Part shown: positions 35,005 to 47,610 of the stretch, in pieces | How positions within the stretch are numbered: position 1 is the stretch's first letter | Layout: the number at the start of each line of letters is the position of its first letter | NCBI GenBank assembly: GCA_029931535.1 | Contig: JAQPZY010001695.1 | Span: 1,115,001-1,179,000 of the forward strand | Source of the DNA: Margaritifera margaritifera | Taxonomy: Eukaryota > Mollusca > Bivalvia > Unionida > Margaritiferidae | Reading direction: 5' to 3' | DNA length: 64,000 bases | Notes under the pieces: generated by a model | Seen by the model: only the letters and a program-made list of their open reading frames with translations | What the model was told of the DNA's origin: nothing | The model's database searches: none | Program-made: the position numbers and the translations under genes

Positions 35005-35723
35005 CCAAGAGAATGGTTGTTCATTTATCAAAGAGAAATCACCAGGTTTTAGAACAGGTTTAAGTCTGCTGATTTATGCGTGTGCAAACATTGTTAGTGA
35101 CGCAAGGAATTTTCGTCTGATATGCTATGGAAATAGATACACGGGAGAGGCACTTATCAAAAGTGATCGAGACAAATTTAATGTGCATTCTTTTCATACC
35201 AGAAACTTTATTTCAGATATTGCCCCTATATTGAGTCACTGAATAAATAATTAATTGATTGATTGATTTACTTATTTACTATTTAAAAATTGTAGATTGA
35301 TTTAAAAATTGTATGTCTTCATTGGGTTTTAACTGTTGATAAAAGTTTAATTCTCCGTTTTCTAATTCTTCCTATGATTTATTTGATGCCATTTAACATA
35401 TGCGGTTTGTCAGATTCTAACTGACCTCTCGTCAAATCTAAGAATGCTTTGCTTACTAAATCACATCACTATTTATTGAAGATCGGGATTTTTGTCACTG
35501 TGATGTTTGACAGGGGTCTTGTAAGTGGCTAGTGAACATTTCATATAAATTGGTCAAGGAATGTTGAAGTTTGCAAGATTTAAAATTGTATATTTTATAT
35601 AGTGCAAACTGCAAAGGCGACCCACTAAGCTCCTGTTCAATCGCTTGACCAACTCAGATATGTGGTTTGAAGGTAAATATTCACATCAAGCTGGGTAATT
35701 AGATAATCTCAGTTGGACAAGTA

Positions 35724-35724
<1 letters not shown>

Positions 35725-35779
<55 letters not shown>

Positions 35780-35790
35780 CACACATACAC
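35725..35790 (+). repeat. (CT)n then (CA)n compound microsatellite
   Basis: About nine CT units followed by about 20 CA units with interruptions. Confidence 0.9.
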
Positions 35791-36901
35791 AGCTGGTTGA
35801 TTATAGAAAGAACTGCAATGGACCAGAATTTTAAAAACCAACCAACAAACAAATAAATAGAATCTTAATGCAAACAAAATCGAATGCAGTTTTAAAAATA
35901 TAAAATAGCTCCTTTTAGGAAATTAAAATTGATTTTTCTTATCTGCCCCAGGGTGAAAAGTTTTAATGTATCGTTTCAGCCACCGCTATCAAAGTCAAGC
36001 GACTGTAAGGAGTGTTGTTGATCTGTCTCTCTGATTAGCGATAAATCCTGAGGGCTGTAATATACTACATTTGAAAGAGATTTTATCAAACCTTGCTGCG
36101 TGTAAAGATTACGTTTCAATGATTAAGTAATACCTGTTGAACCTGTTCTGCGCCATAGAACCAATAACTGCCTCGGAATAAAGAAAGAGAAAATAAATGA
36201 ATTAATGAACGAATGCGCGAAGTACGTTTCAAATGCCAGTTTTGATATTCGAGCGATAAAAAGATTCAGTTTAATAACCAATTACACATTGTCAGTCATT
36301 TTCCTTGATGGTCCCAGTGAATACAATTGGAATTCAAAATGATTCAACTGGCGAGACTGAAGTCCCAATTATTCGAAACATGTTTATGCTAATATTTGTT
36401 TATCCAAAATAATAGCATGCTACTGATAATATTGTGATTTCACATTCTTCTTTTTATATCGGCCAATTTATTTATTTACGTATCATCGCAGTACTTTATA
36501 AAATTAGAAACTAAAACATTATAATCCAAACATGTACATGTGCAATTCTATCTAATGGTAAGAGATAATAATATTTGAAAGATGGCTGTATTCTTTGATG
36601 GTTTCACTTTATTTCGACTTTACTTTTTAAAGTGCCAAGCATCAGCAGAAATTACTACATGTCTGATTTTGTATCACACACATTATAGACGACTCATTAT
36701 TTTAGAAATTTAGACATGTCAGCCATGTTTGATATGCTTTTGTTCTCCGATTTATTAATTTGATGTCAGTTATATGCTTCATTGAGAAAGAGAAGAAAAA
36801 AGAAAGAAATACAAACCCTTTGGTATCAAACTCTTCCTATTTGAAAACAGACTAGAAACTTGCAACAGCATGGGTAAAATGGCCCCTATTGATACAATCA
36901 T

Positions 36902-36954
<53 letters not shown>

Positions 36955-37136
36955 GTGATGAGCTTACAACATTCTAGCTCTCACTTTCGTCGATGGTATA
37001 TATTCAACTTTCAAGACAATTTACAATTTATAATAAATTATATTATAGCTTCTTCATTAGCATCAATATTTTTTCAAATTTATATATATATATATAAATG
37101 TTTTGTTTCATTGAAATTGGTATGACCTATATAACG

Positions 37137-37212
<76 letters not shown>

Positions 37213-37600
37213 TGAGTTGTAATTATATAATAATGAGACCAAATATTGAAGAAACTCACCCGAATAAAGATCGTTAAAACATCGTACACAGTAATTCGCG
37301 ATGACTCTGGCGGACATCTTCAACATAAGACATTACTGAGTTGTTACGTTGTTTGACAGTTACTGTCAATCACTTGTATTTCGCGATATTTCTTTCTTAC
37401 AGCTCTCATGATCATTAATAAGAGAAGATTTCTGAAAAATACCAGCAGTTCAACGGCCATCGATCGCAGTCATATATCGCGTACAAGTTCAAAAACGTAC
37501 ATGCTCGAAATATGAGATATTTGGAGTATTCCAATATGTGCTAATTATAAGTCAACTTGGCAAAAGAGATTTCAATGCCTTGCATGCAAAGTGATTTTAG
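35791..37600. other. No gene seen; GT and TA microsatellites
   Basis: Unique AT-rich DNA with (GT)n at 36903-36952 and (TA)n at 37140-37209. No coding signal. Confidence 0.45.
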
Positions 37601-37616
37601 GGGTGGGGGTATATAG

Positions 37617-37860
37617 GAATCCTCGTGTCCGTCCGTTCGTCCTTCCGTCAGTCACAATCCTGTGAACGCGACTAGTCTTCCTCAGTGTTTAATGGACTGG
37701 CATGAAATTTGGTAAATATTATATTCATCCCCTGAAGATGAGCATATTGACAAATCACTTTGCTCCGGCAATATTTATAAGAAGTATTGTCCATTTTGAC
37801 TTGCAGTTGAATGTAGTGCATGACAAAATCTTATGAACATAACTAGTCCCGCATTATTTA
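37617..37860 (+). repeat. Dispersed GTCCGTCCG-type repeat, single copy
   Basis: A pyrimidine-rich start (GTCCGTCCGTTCGTCCTTCC) leads to TGTGAACGCGACTAG and CATGAAATTTGGTAAA. This combination of words is frequent in molluscan genomes as an uncharacterised dispersed repeat; that recognition is from memory. No coding role is apparent. Confidence 0.4.
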
Positions 37861-37886
37861 AATATATATATATATATATATATATT

Positions 37887-38495
37887 TGGGGGTGGAATTT
37901 CTGTGATATATGGTACATATGAAAGTCATCATCAGAACATGTGAATTTTATTAAGAGTTATTGAGACCTTTTTTAATGGACCGCCAGAAAACTTAGTACA
38001 TGTTATTTATATGGTCATACTCTTTTGTCTCTAGACTCTTCTGCATCGTGGAAGTATAATTGGGATGTGGGAGAGACAGGTGCATATTTATGTGAGCAAA
38101 TTGCTCACTATTTCCATGTTCAAATTTGTCCACAGGTTTCTCTTGGTGATTATATTGACCGAGGGGTATATATTGCACATTGGTTGTAACTTTTCCAGAT
38201 GAAGCAAGATACACTACTATTTGATACAGAGAATTGTAAGAAAATCCACTAGTAATTTTAAGTCGACAATCCTGCCGTTAAGAAATAAAAAGTACATTTA
38301 TTAATGTTTAATCTATGTCTCCGGGCAACAGAGATAAGAAGTAATACAGAAATTAATGATCGAAAAAAGTCAAATTTGTTTCCTTCTCTCTAACATTAGC
38401 ATCATTTAACTCATACGTGAAATTCTTTATATTTAATTTTATGCAAACTGTTTTTTTCTTCTTCTGCTTTGCGTTTATAAGATTTGCTGTAGATT

Positions 38496-38550
<55 letters not shown>

Positions 38551-40722
38551 TACACACACGCACACACAAACACACACACACATACACGCGGTCGTGCGTA
38601 CGTTATAACAAACTTCCATTCACCCAGCCGTTTTGAATGCCATACATTGGGAACGGCATTACTGTTTTTAAAAATTTCGTTCATGTTGCAGTTTGTAGCA
38701 ATATGTCTAGTTGCATTATCATACATAAAACTGGTGTGCATACTTCCATATGCCTTAGTTTGGCAGGTTTTTATCTGTCCCTAGAATAAATTAGAGTCAC
38801 AGACTGTAATAAAAGCAGGCATGGCATGCGGAAAATGACGATATAGTAATTTAAAGCGTTTTAATGCTTTTTTTTAATTTTTTAGTCGGAGCGAGTCCCG
38901 GAGCAGAAAGACTAAACAAACTTTTACCTGCTTTTTTAAAAACATTTATTAATTCGTACCCAAAGCGACATCTTTGTAATTAAATACCAGATGAATATAA
39001 ATAATGCAAGAAGTACTAAGACCTTAATAATAAATCTTGTGAAAACGTAACTCTGCACTGAATTTCATAGTTTAACGGAAGTAACTAAGAATCCTATCTA
39101 GCAGTTTGCATAAATTTGAAAATAAAATAAGCACAAAACACGAATAGGCCTAAGGCGTTTTTGTAGAAAGAACTTACTTTATCGCCATATTTTGCACCAA
39201 AGTACCTACATTGTTACATACATATATGCACTACTCATGACAGCCACAGAAATGGTTAGAAAAAAGACGTATATCTATATATTTGAGTGCATCTATCTAT
39301 CTATCTATATGTCTGTCTGTCTAACTTCAATAGGATAATGTAAATGAATTCTTAACATAATAGAATGACATAACTTCTGCAATATCGACAAATAATTGTT
39401 TTTAGATACATTTCTTTAGGTTCCCACTTCCACTTATATTACACGGAACGAATTAGTGTTATTGGTGCCATGTTATATCACTGACGATGGTATACTATCC
39501 AATACTATTTCTATCATGTAGCATACAAAATGTGTCTTCTCTGGATATATTTATCCATATTGTCTGGTCAGCGGACACATTACCAGTCCAGTACCTATTG
39601 TTAGCAAAATAAGTAGACCAAAAAAATAAAAAAATAAAAAAAAGAATTCATTAATCAGTTATCTTACTCTTCTATTTTAAGAATTTTACATTTTGGTATT
39701 TCATCTCTGTATATGACGTTTAATGCTCCAATCAAATTTTACTAGCTGACTTCAAGAAAAAAGCTATTTGATGTATTCTGATAAACACTAAAGTGTAAGA
39801 AAGCAAACTGATGCACAATGGTTGCAACGTTTACATATTATTCCGTATAAACTTAAATTCCAAATAATTCAAAAAAGGCGAAAAAAGATTCAGAAATCTC
39901 TGTATAAGTCTTACGTTCTTTTCGCGTTCTTTCAATTCAGTATGTACATCGAGTGGAAACGGTCCAACGTCGCATAAATTAGACCCTAGGATAATGTTTA
40001 CTTATAATACAGCTAATGTGTAATAATACATTTGTGAGCGAAAGAGTTTACGGCATAATTACAATTTAAGTCCATGAAGAAAGAAAAAAAAAGGTTCCAT
40101 GAATATAGATTGCTATCCAACATGTGCTTTGTATACTTTCAATACAGAGGGTCAAATACCTTACTTTAACTTTGTAAGTCAATGACAGTCAAGTAATGTG
40201 AGAGGTGCGCTTAATTGTGATGACTTTAGTCCCATAATTTATAACTGAAACTTTTAATCACGGTGCCAAAAAATACTGAAAAGTACTTACTTAGCATATA
40301 ATGTGCAACAACAACAAGAACAACAACAACAACACCCGGGCCATTAAAATTTGTACCCATGACTGCCCCAACTGTTAAACCAGTGTTTTGTACATATTAA
40401 ATAGGTGACAAATACAAAATCATTCATGAGATTTTAGGCAGCGGTCTATTGATGCTGACTATAATGGCGTGTTTTCCGTAGTTCTGCTGTTCAACCTGAC
40501 TTTAGAATTCAGCCTTCTATGGCAAAAGTAATTTGGACCTTATATCCATTTCTTAGTACAAATATGTATTTATGAATATATACCACTTTTATTTGGTTTA
40601 GGAATTGTAATACTATATGGTTATTTTGAAAAGTGTTGCTCACGTTTTGTTTTGTATGTTTTAAGTGTTGTTATTTGTATTCTTTGCTACAAGAGTATCA
40701 ATTTAAATTATATATATATATA

Positions 40723-40786
<64 letters not shown>

Positions 40787-41590
40787 TGTGTCTTATTTTA
40801 AACAATCAGTTTAGTTTTATATGGTTCATAAAAAAAAGTATTTCGCATTGTTTTTTGTTAAATGAGCCTAGATGATTTTCTTTTATTCTCATACACTTCT
40901 GAAAGTATAATATTTTTTAAAAACTGCTCTTGCACAATATTACCTATTTCTAGTAATGATAAATATTTGATGGCATGTTACCTGCCTTTCTTTGATTAAA
41001 AGGTGTTTTCCAAATACTGAGGTTCAAGGGCCAAACGTCTCGTAAAATATTGAATTATTTTGTTCCAGGGAATGAAATTTCAGTCAAGTGTTTTCGTTCA
41101 TTTTTTATTTATAGTCTCATATTCCTGTGCTCACATGTAAGTCAACTATCTCTTCCTACTGGCGGAAGTTTCTCACCATCGCTGATGACTATGCGATCGG
41201 TTAAGGCTTTATTCATATCATTATGACTACCATGTACTATTTCATTCAAAAGTCATATACGGTACCATAACACAGAAAAATAACACTTAGCGACATAATG
41301 TAAGTGTGAAGATCCTCCAGATAAATTCTCCGATGCGTCACACTAGATGAAATCTCTCAAGGTTTTGACTGACTGGGAGAAGAAGCTAAATTTATCACAT
41401 AACCCTGAATTACGCATACTATCACGTAGCAAATGGCGCGACGAATGCAATTCACCATTGATAAAAAGAGTAACATTGCCATATTGGGAAGCTATCGGAT
41501 GTTTCCGACTCTGGGTTGTGCGCTCGGGAATCTTCGGAATGTCAACCGCGTTACGCATTCTTTCATAAACCCCACCTTTCGTTTTGTAAA
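37887..41590. other. No gene seen; several microsatellites
   Basis: Non-coding AT-rich DNA upstream of the vWA gene. It contains (CT)n/(CA)n at 38495-38586, a short (ATCT)n near 39291-39310 and (TA)n/(GT)n at 40700-40786. Open frames here look like chance. Confidence 0.45.
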
Positions 41591-41598
41591 GTGACAGA

Positions 41599-41606
41599 TA
41601 TATAAA
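41599..41606 (+). promoter_or_regulatory. TATA box of the vWA gene
   Basis: TATATAAA lies 183 bp upstream of the ATG at 41789. Transcription would start about 30 bp downstream (near 41630), giving a 5' UTR of about 160 nt in the first exon. Confidence 0.65.
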
Positions 41607-41788
41607 CCAGTCAGGTGAGAGGAGGTTTCAGACTTACTCTGAATCTGATTAATCAAGATCGAGGAACGACGAGAAGAAGAACTTGTTTCATAAGAATAAC
41701 TCTGAAGAAAAATCGACGGACTTAATTTCTACGGAGAAGCAGGAAAAACTTATTCTGGATACCAAACTTTCACAGAGAAAATTGAAAG

Positions 41789-44700
41789 ATGAATTTCCTT
41801 CTGTCGTTTCTCGCTGTACTTGTAAGTATTGATGATTCTCAATACAGTTATTTGTTCCATATAATTACTCAGAAATGTTTCAAAATAAGTTGATATGTCG
41901 TCAAAAAAAAAAGAAGTAAATTCAGAGTGTTACCATTGTATTTTGTGCACGAAACACAATATTTAACCGTGTAAAGACAACTAGACAAATGATTCCTTAT
42001 TATTCAGGAGAAACCATATGTTAGAATATCTTTGTGTGAATATTACATGTACAATATAACAGCATTTCAAGATTTTATTGACCAAAATGCTGTAATGGTA
42101 ATGTGATATAAATATCTAAATGTATTTGATGATATTTAAGCAAATCTAGAACACTTAGATAGTTTCATGTTTGGTTGGGATTTTTTTTGCTCTTCAAGAA
42201 TCTTACTGTTTATTAATTAATTCGTTTATTTATTCATTCATTTTTAAATCGCAAATTTCATATAAATATTACTTTCTTGTTTCAAAAATGAAAAAGGAAT
42301 ACAAATAGACGCTCTGAATTTGATAACTAGAATGAAATTATAAAATGAAAAGGGAAGAAAAATAGACGCTCTGATTTTGATAACTAGAATGAAATTATGT
42401 TGCTATTACTAGTATTATGCTTAACGGTGTGATTAAGAAAACACAGATTCGTAAAATATGGCTGACTTTTCCAGAAGAGAAATAAATAAATCATACCAAG
42501 CTATTTTCAACAAGCCACTTCTGTTTGGGTGCTAACTCGTCAAGTTTACCGACATACATTCTCGAACTGTAACCTTCTGCACATACATTATGAGCCTTTG
42601 ATGTCTGCCTCAGTATGGGCCAATGTAAATATAGTCTACGTAAATACTCGCGTATAAGCTCATACCAACTGCAAACTGCATAGACCCAGATCTGGCGTCG
42701 CATAATGCGCCGGCAGATCTCGGTCTATGCAGTTTTTAAGGACTAATCAGTGGAACAAACAACATAGACCATGATCTGCCGGCGCACTATGCGACGGCAG
42801 ATCAGGGTCTATGTTGTTTGCATTTGGACCTGAATTATACGCGAGTTCATACGCTAGTCTTTCTTGTAAGATCAGATTTCCTTATACTGAGAACAGAGAA
42901 AAATTACGGCATGTTTAGGGTAATATGTACGCGAAATTAATATTTTTTTCTTTCTTTCAGATCTACAGTTGTCACGCCGCACCTAAAAACAAGAAACCAA
43001 CAGAGTCCCTCCAAGACGAGGGTAAATATCTCCGATTTTTATTTCTGTAAATCTATGATGTAAGAGTTTATGCTAATAATAGGACTGAAGTGGATAATTT
43101 ACTTCATGACTGAGCTAAAATATCATCGTTTTATGTAATAAAATGAGACACAAAAAGAACAATCTTTTTTCTTTCGATTTGTAACAAACGAATTTTCCTA
43201 TAATTCTGTCCAACTCGAGTCTAAGGAGTGCACGTTTCGAAAAGTTGTAGGCATAGTTTCCTTGTTCAATGAAAAGAAGAAATTAGCATTGTTTTAATTG
43301 TTGTTTTAGATCGGTCGTTTTATCCTTTTTAATTCGTTTACTAGCTCTTTTGAATGCGTATCCTATCTGTTTTTTGTTTTTTTTTAGACAAGACCATACA
43401 CTCCTTTTGACTCAAAAATACACGGTAAAAATATTCATATGGGAGTAAGCTGCCTTTGTTGTACGAAAGCATGCGAGGGGAGGTACTACCTTCAAATTTT
43501 TTAAAACCCTCTTTAAAAATTACAATCAATTCCCGCTCTTGACCAGCGTGCGTAAAGTGTCGTGGATTATTCCCGCAGATAATGTTGCAGAAAAGAGTAA
43601 AAAGACATAACTTGTCTATCTTACTGAAATATCCACCTTGGTCATCTGTCAAACGGAACCAACGTGATTATGATCTTACCCCGAATTCTCTACATTTTTC
43701 AGTGTGTGGCGGAAAACCAGCGGAGTTGTTCTTTCTCGTGGATGCATCATCAAGTATATGGCCAGTGTATTTCGGGAAACAACTTCAATTCGTCAGAGAT
43801 GTTATAGACATATTTGAGATTTCTCCAAACAAGACAAGAGTAGGACTGGCCACCTTCTCCAACCGGTATCATCCCAACATCGCTCTGGACACCTTTGATA
43901 CAAAAGAGAATCTACAGGCCGCTATTGACCAGGTCCGCCAGGAGGGAGGGGGTACATACACCCATCTGGCCATCGAAGGTATGCGAACGAGGGGGTTCGA
44001 CAAGAGGGTCGTCCGGCAGGGTGTGGTCCAAATAGCAGTAGTCATGACAGATGGGCAGTCAATAAACATGAAGAAGACGACTGAAGAGGCCCAAAAACTA
44101 AAGGATGAAGGGGTCGTGATCCTGTCTGTTGGGATCGGAGATAAAGTCAATCAGCAGGAACTACGGGCCATAGCGACCGCTGAAAAATACGTGTTCCAGG
44201 TGGCCAGCTTTGATCTTCTAGACACAATGAAAAAGACTGTGTCATTCAAAGTTTGCGAAGGTGAGCAATTTCACAAACTCGAATACCGCATATAAACCTA
44301 GACTACGTATTACTTGCAGTTATGAAAACAAGCCTAGATGTGCTATATTAGGTCATTTATTCATTCATACTACAAGCATAGTAAAAATTATGAAGGGCAT
44401 GAACATACGAAACTGAAGTGATCGATTCAGTTTTGATAATGACGGCACGTAACTAACTGTTCACTGAGATGTTTGCTCAAACTGTATCGTGTAGTCTTAT
44501 GAAGCATAGAGAATCAGTTTATTCTCGGTTGCCAGAGTTTGTAAATTACCCCTTTTAAAGTCATATATAACCACTACATAACGCCTTATTTAAAAGTATA
44601 AGCCAAATTGCTAGAACTAGAAGTTCTTAATTAATAACTTAACCATGTATATATGTTTTTAGTTATAAAAAATACTTTAGGTCGTCATAAAATGATAAGG

Positions 44701-45837
44701 CATCGAAATATAAAAAGGGCGATCTTTTTATCATTTCAGCTGAATTGGGCCCACAAATGGATCAGCCAGCATGTGGCGCTACTAATCCAGCCGACATAAT
44801 GTTTGTGATGGACTCGGCTGCCTTAGGATCAGAGAAAACAGCCAAGATATACAACTTTTTGAGCGATCTTTCACCAGATTTCAACATGGATTCGGGCAAT
44901 ATCCGGGTTGGAGTGGAGTCCCGCAATTGCGGTGAAAACGATGTCCGATTGGACGATCATTCTGATGAGCACGAGCTGGCAAAGACACTCAGGAACATAG
45001 AGTTCGCTAATCTCGGTCACATGATCAAAAAAATGAGGACTCATAGTTTCCAGCAAGAAAACGGTGGCAGAGACGGAGCTAGGCGTAAGGCCGTAATATT
45101 TGTAGACAACAAACTGGGTGAAAATGCTAAAGAAATTTTCCTTGAAGCCCACAAGGCACATAAAGATGATATTGAACTATTTGTTGTTGCCATCGGAGAT
45201 AGAGTAATCGACGAAGAACTCCAAATGCTATGTAACCACCCAGCTGATACTCATATTACAAGGGTGAACTCGTACGAAGAACTCCCGTTGATCAAGGAGG
45301 ATTTCCTCAACATATTGTGTAATGGTAGGTATCACAATATTATAAATATATTATCAAAATCAAATTTAAGCCTGATGTTCAGAAAGTCGTTTCGTACATT
45401 CACTATTTAATGGGATTTAACCTTGGGTATATTTATACTTGTAATTTAACCTCACGTTTTTCCTCGCCCGGGCGTCATGATATTCTGCTTTCCTTTCGAA
45501 AGGACGCAATGAGATTCTGGCGGGAATAGATGAAACCTACTTACTTACACCACATACCTACACACATTTGGACCCATCTAACTACGTGCATAAACATATA
45601 TCTACAGTTATACATGCACAAACCCCTCCCCCCAAAACAAAACAAAAATATGTATTCATTCACAATTAAATGAATGTGAAATGAAAGAGCTGGACCATAT
45701 CTTCTTCACTTCTACTTCTTTTCATGCATGCGAATATCACTGCTGATATAATTTTATAAGCCCAATAGCTCACATTAGTTTGATGAACTATTTAGGAAAA
45801 AACAATCTCACAGATATGTTTCATTTCAGGATTGTGA
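41789..45837 (+). CDS. Secreted protein with two vWA modules (five coding exons)
   Basis: Exons by GT-AG rules: 41789-41821, 42961-43021, 43703-44260, 44740-45324 and 45830-45837, joining to 414 codons plus TGA. Intron phases are 0, 1, 1, 1. Residues 1-17 form a signal peptide (hydrophobic, likely cut after SCHA), followed by a short basic linker. Residues 33-216 are vWA1 and 229-411 are vWA2, each one exon flanked by a Cys pair. vWA1 keeps the MIDAS metal site (D45-A-S-S-S, a Thr near 118, D148 in MTDG). vWA2 has D242-S-A-A-L and has lost both serines and the Thr, so metal binding is doubtful. Matrilin- and collagen-VI-type vWA modules bind matrix ligands outside the cell; a matrix or shell-matrix role is inference. 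The start was chosen by TATA spacing and signal peptide. No transmembrane segment is seen. Confidence 0.87.
42285..42400 (+). repeat. 57-bp tandem duplication in intron 1
   Basis: AATAGACGCTCTGA begins at 42304 and again at 42361, and the flanking words (TTTGATAACTAGAATGAAAT) are repeated too. Two copies. Confidence 0.85.
42638..42854 (+). mobile_element. Two-hairpin TIR element, copy 3, inside intron 1 of the vWA gene
   Basis: 217 bp in the same orientation as copy 1. The ends are degenerate (ACGTAAATACTCGCG and CGCGAGTTCATACG), but hairpins A and B are both present and nearly perfect. It would form a strong secondary structure in the pre-mRNA of the vWA gene. Confidence 0.8.
43703..44260 (+). 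other. Exon 3: vWA1 with complete MIDAS
   Basis: 186 codons' worth of sequence with phase-1 boundaries on both sides, so the module can be duplicated or moved without frame damage. It encodes VCGGKPAELFFLVDASSS at the start, GGGTYTHLAIEGM in the middle and VVMTDGQS later, which are the metal-coordinating loops. It ends FKVCE. The bounding cysteines (C33, C216) probably form the disulfide that closes vWA modules in matrilin-type proteins. The acceptor TTTTTCAG and donor GGTGAGC are good splice sites. Confidence 0.88.
44740..45324 (+). other. Exon 4: vWA2, MIDAS-degenerate
   Basis: 195 codons' worth with the same phase-1 boundaries as exon 3, hence the product of an exon duplication. The fold markers remain: DIMFVMDS as first strand, AVIFVDNKLGE as the MTDG-equivalent strand, and IELFVVAIGD as the following strand. 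The DxSxS serines and the loop Thr are replaced. It has two extra cysteines (RNCGEN and MLCNHP) besides the closing pair (C229, C411). Ligand binding, if any, would have to be metal-independent. Divergence from vWA1 is high, so the duplication is old. Confidence 0.85.
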
Positions 45838-45960
45838 GCTGAGAATGACCGCAGTTTGTGCCAGAAGAGGTTGTGATAGCATTGTGATGTCGATACATAT
45901 GAGAGCTGAAGTAATAAGGACAGTTATAACCACGGCCAGGTGGTTGCAGCTCTAATAGGA

Positions 45961-46057
45961 ATGGTATCATGTGCCTTGACCAATGCTGATGGTATCATAT
46001 GCCTTGACCAATGCTGATGGTATCATGTGCCTTGACCAATGCTGATGGTATCATGTG
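45961..46057 (+). repeat. 28-bp tandem repeat after the vWA stop codon
   Basis: ATGGTATCAT(G/A)TGCCTTGACC plus AATGCTG repeats 3.5 times with a period of exactly 28 (starts 45961, 45989, 46017, 46045). It lies within the probable 3' UTR. Confidence 0.95.
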
Positions 46058-47138
46058 CAACCATGCTAATGTTGGATGGCGCACGCGCCAAGGGCCAGCT
46101 GGTTTCCTTCAGTTCTCGCAGTATTAAAAAACTGTGATATAAACAGTGTGTTTTGTGTGACAATCTCCTATATTTATCAACAATATTATATTTATATGGA
46201 CAAATCCACAAGAATTGTGTTCACATAGGTATTGAGTGTTCTTGTTTTCGTTATATGTCATCCGGACTGTTGTGTTCGCGGTAATCATGTGTTGGTAATG
46301 TGCTGCCTTTTGCAATAGATTTACGACTTCTTGCCAAAAATGTCATTTGTACAAAAGGAATTTCATTCTATAAATGAGAAGAAGATTATTTTACGTCATG
46401 CATTCATGTAATAATGCTACACAATGCAACGACAAAAACAGGGTAACCTGAGTTTTCTCCCTTTGCTGCTTTGCATTCAAATGGTTGTCAAGAAACAATC
46501 TGCAAATATTGAGACTAGGTCAGAAAAAGAATTTGCACTCATGACGATCATATTGTTGATGTATATGATCTACATTTTTTTGTTGAAAGAAAACACGAGA
46601 TTCATGTTATCAGAATTAATTTATTTTCATACTTCAATAAGTTTTGCCATTCCATATCCTCACATTATTTTTCCATGTCATTTCCCAATGTTCAGAGGTT
46701 TGACATTTCAATTACCATGAAGACAGTATTTGTATTCTTTATTTATAGCTATGTTGTTATCATTAAAAGAAAAATCCGTACAATTTATATTTTTATCCTT
46801 TCGAATGAAGAAGCAGATCAATTTTGACGGTAGGTAATCAAAATGTAAAAAACTAACTTTTTGTCAATTACAGTTTACTGATCAAGTTGTGTTTTGTTTT
46901 AAACACTTTTTGTTGTCATTTAATTGAACAATATGGGATTGGACACGAGTTACTTAACTTATCTAGGTCCTTTTCCAGAACATAAAAAACGATCCAAAGA
47001 TGACATTAATTTTCACAAAAACCGGATCATATAAAAACTAGGGCAAACTTACATTAATAAAATACACATAACATTTCAAAACATAACTAAAGAAAGATAT
47101 ACATGTATAATTAAATAAATCAACAATTAAGTGGTAAG

Positions 47139-47141
<3 letters not shown>

Positions 47142-47202
<61 letters not shown>
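47142..47202 (+). repeat. (GA)n microsatellite
   Basis: About 30 GA units. Confidence 0.95.
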
Positions 47203-47205
<3 letters not shown>

Positions 47206-47559
47206 GAAATCAATTACGGTTTATTTTGCTTAACGACGACTATTATTTGCGTAAAGTGTTCCTAAACTTTCTTCTGTTCAATTAGATCTCATTTTCTGTA
47301 GCTTTGTTTATGTAATATGTTTTGTTTTTTTAAGTAAGAAAAATAAGAGCTACAACTATTTTAAGATTTTAATATCATTGGTATGTGAATCATATATTAA
47401 TATATAATACTATTTATTAATACTTATTATGTTATGTATTTGTAAAATTCCATGTAATATATTTATGTTATATATACAGTGTTGACAATAAATTCTATTT
47501 CAAGTATCTCACTTCTAGCAACGATGCATCTATTTCTTGTCTCATAGCTCAAACGTTAT

Positions 47560-47561
<2 letters not shown>

Positions 47562-47606
<45 letters not shown>
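47562..47606 (+). repeat. (CT)n microsatellite
   Basis: About 22 CT units, complementary in sense to the GA tract 360 bp upstream. Confidence 0.95.

Positions 47607-47610
<4 letters not shown>

Noticed and set aside
34766..35242. 158-codon plus-strand frame between poly-T and poly-A
   Set aside because: Its first third is homopolymer translation, and the remainder shows no domain or splice context.
41343..41568. Open frames of 71-73 codons on both strands just upstream of the vWA promoter
   Set aside because: Mirror frames without domain similarity; the region is better read as promoter-proximal intergenic DNA.
43582..43702. Upstream in-frame extension of the vWA1 reading frame
   Set aside because: The stretch is intron: a strong acceptor (TTTTTCAG) lies directly before the first vWA residue, and the extension has no vWA or signal-peptide character.
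45325..45410. Read-through of exon 4 to a stop at 45408
   Set aside because: A good donor (GGTAGGT) follows the closing Cys, and a matching phase-1 acceptor gives a stop at 45835. Retained as a possible alternative end only.
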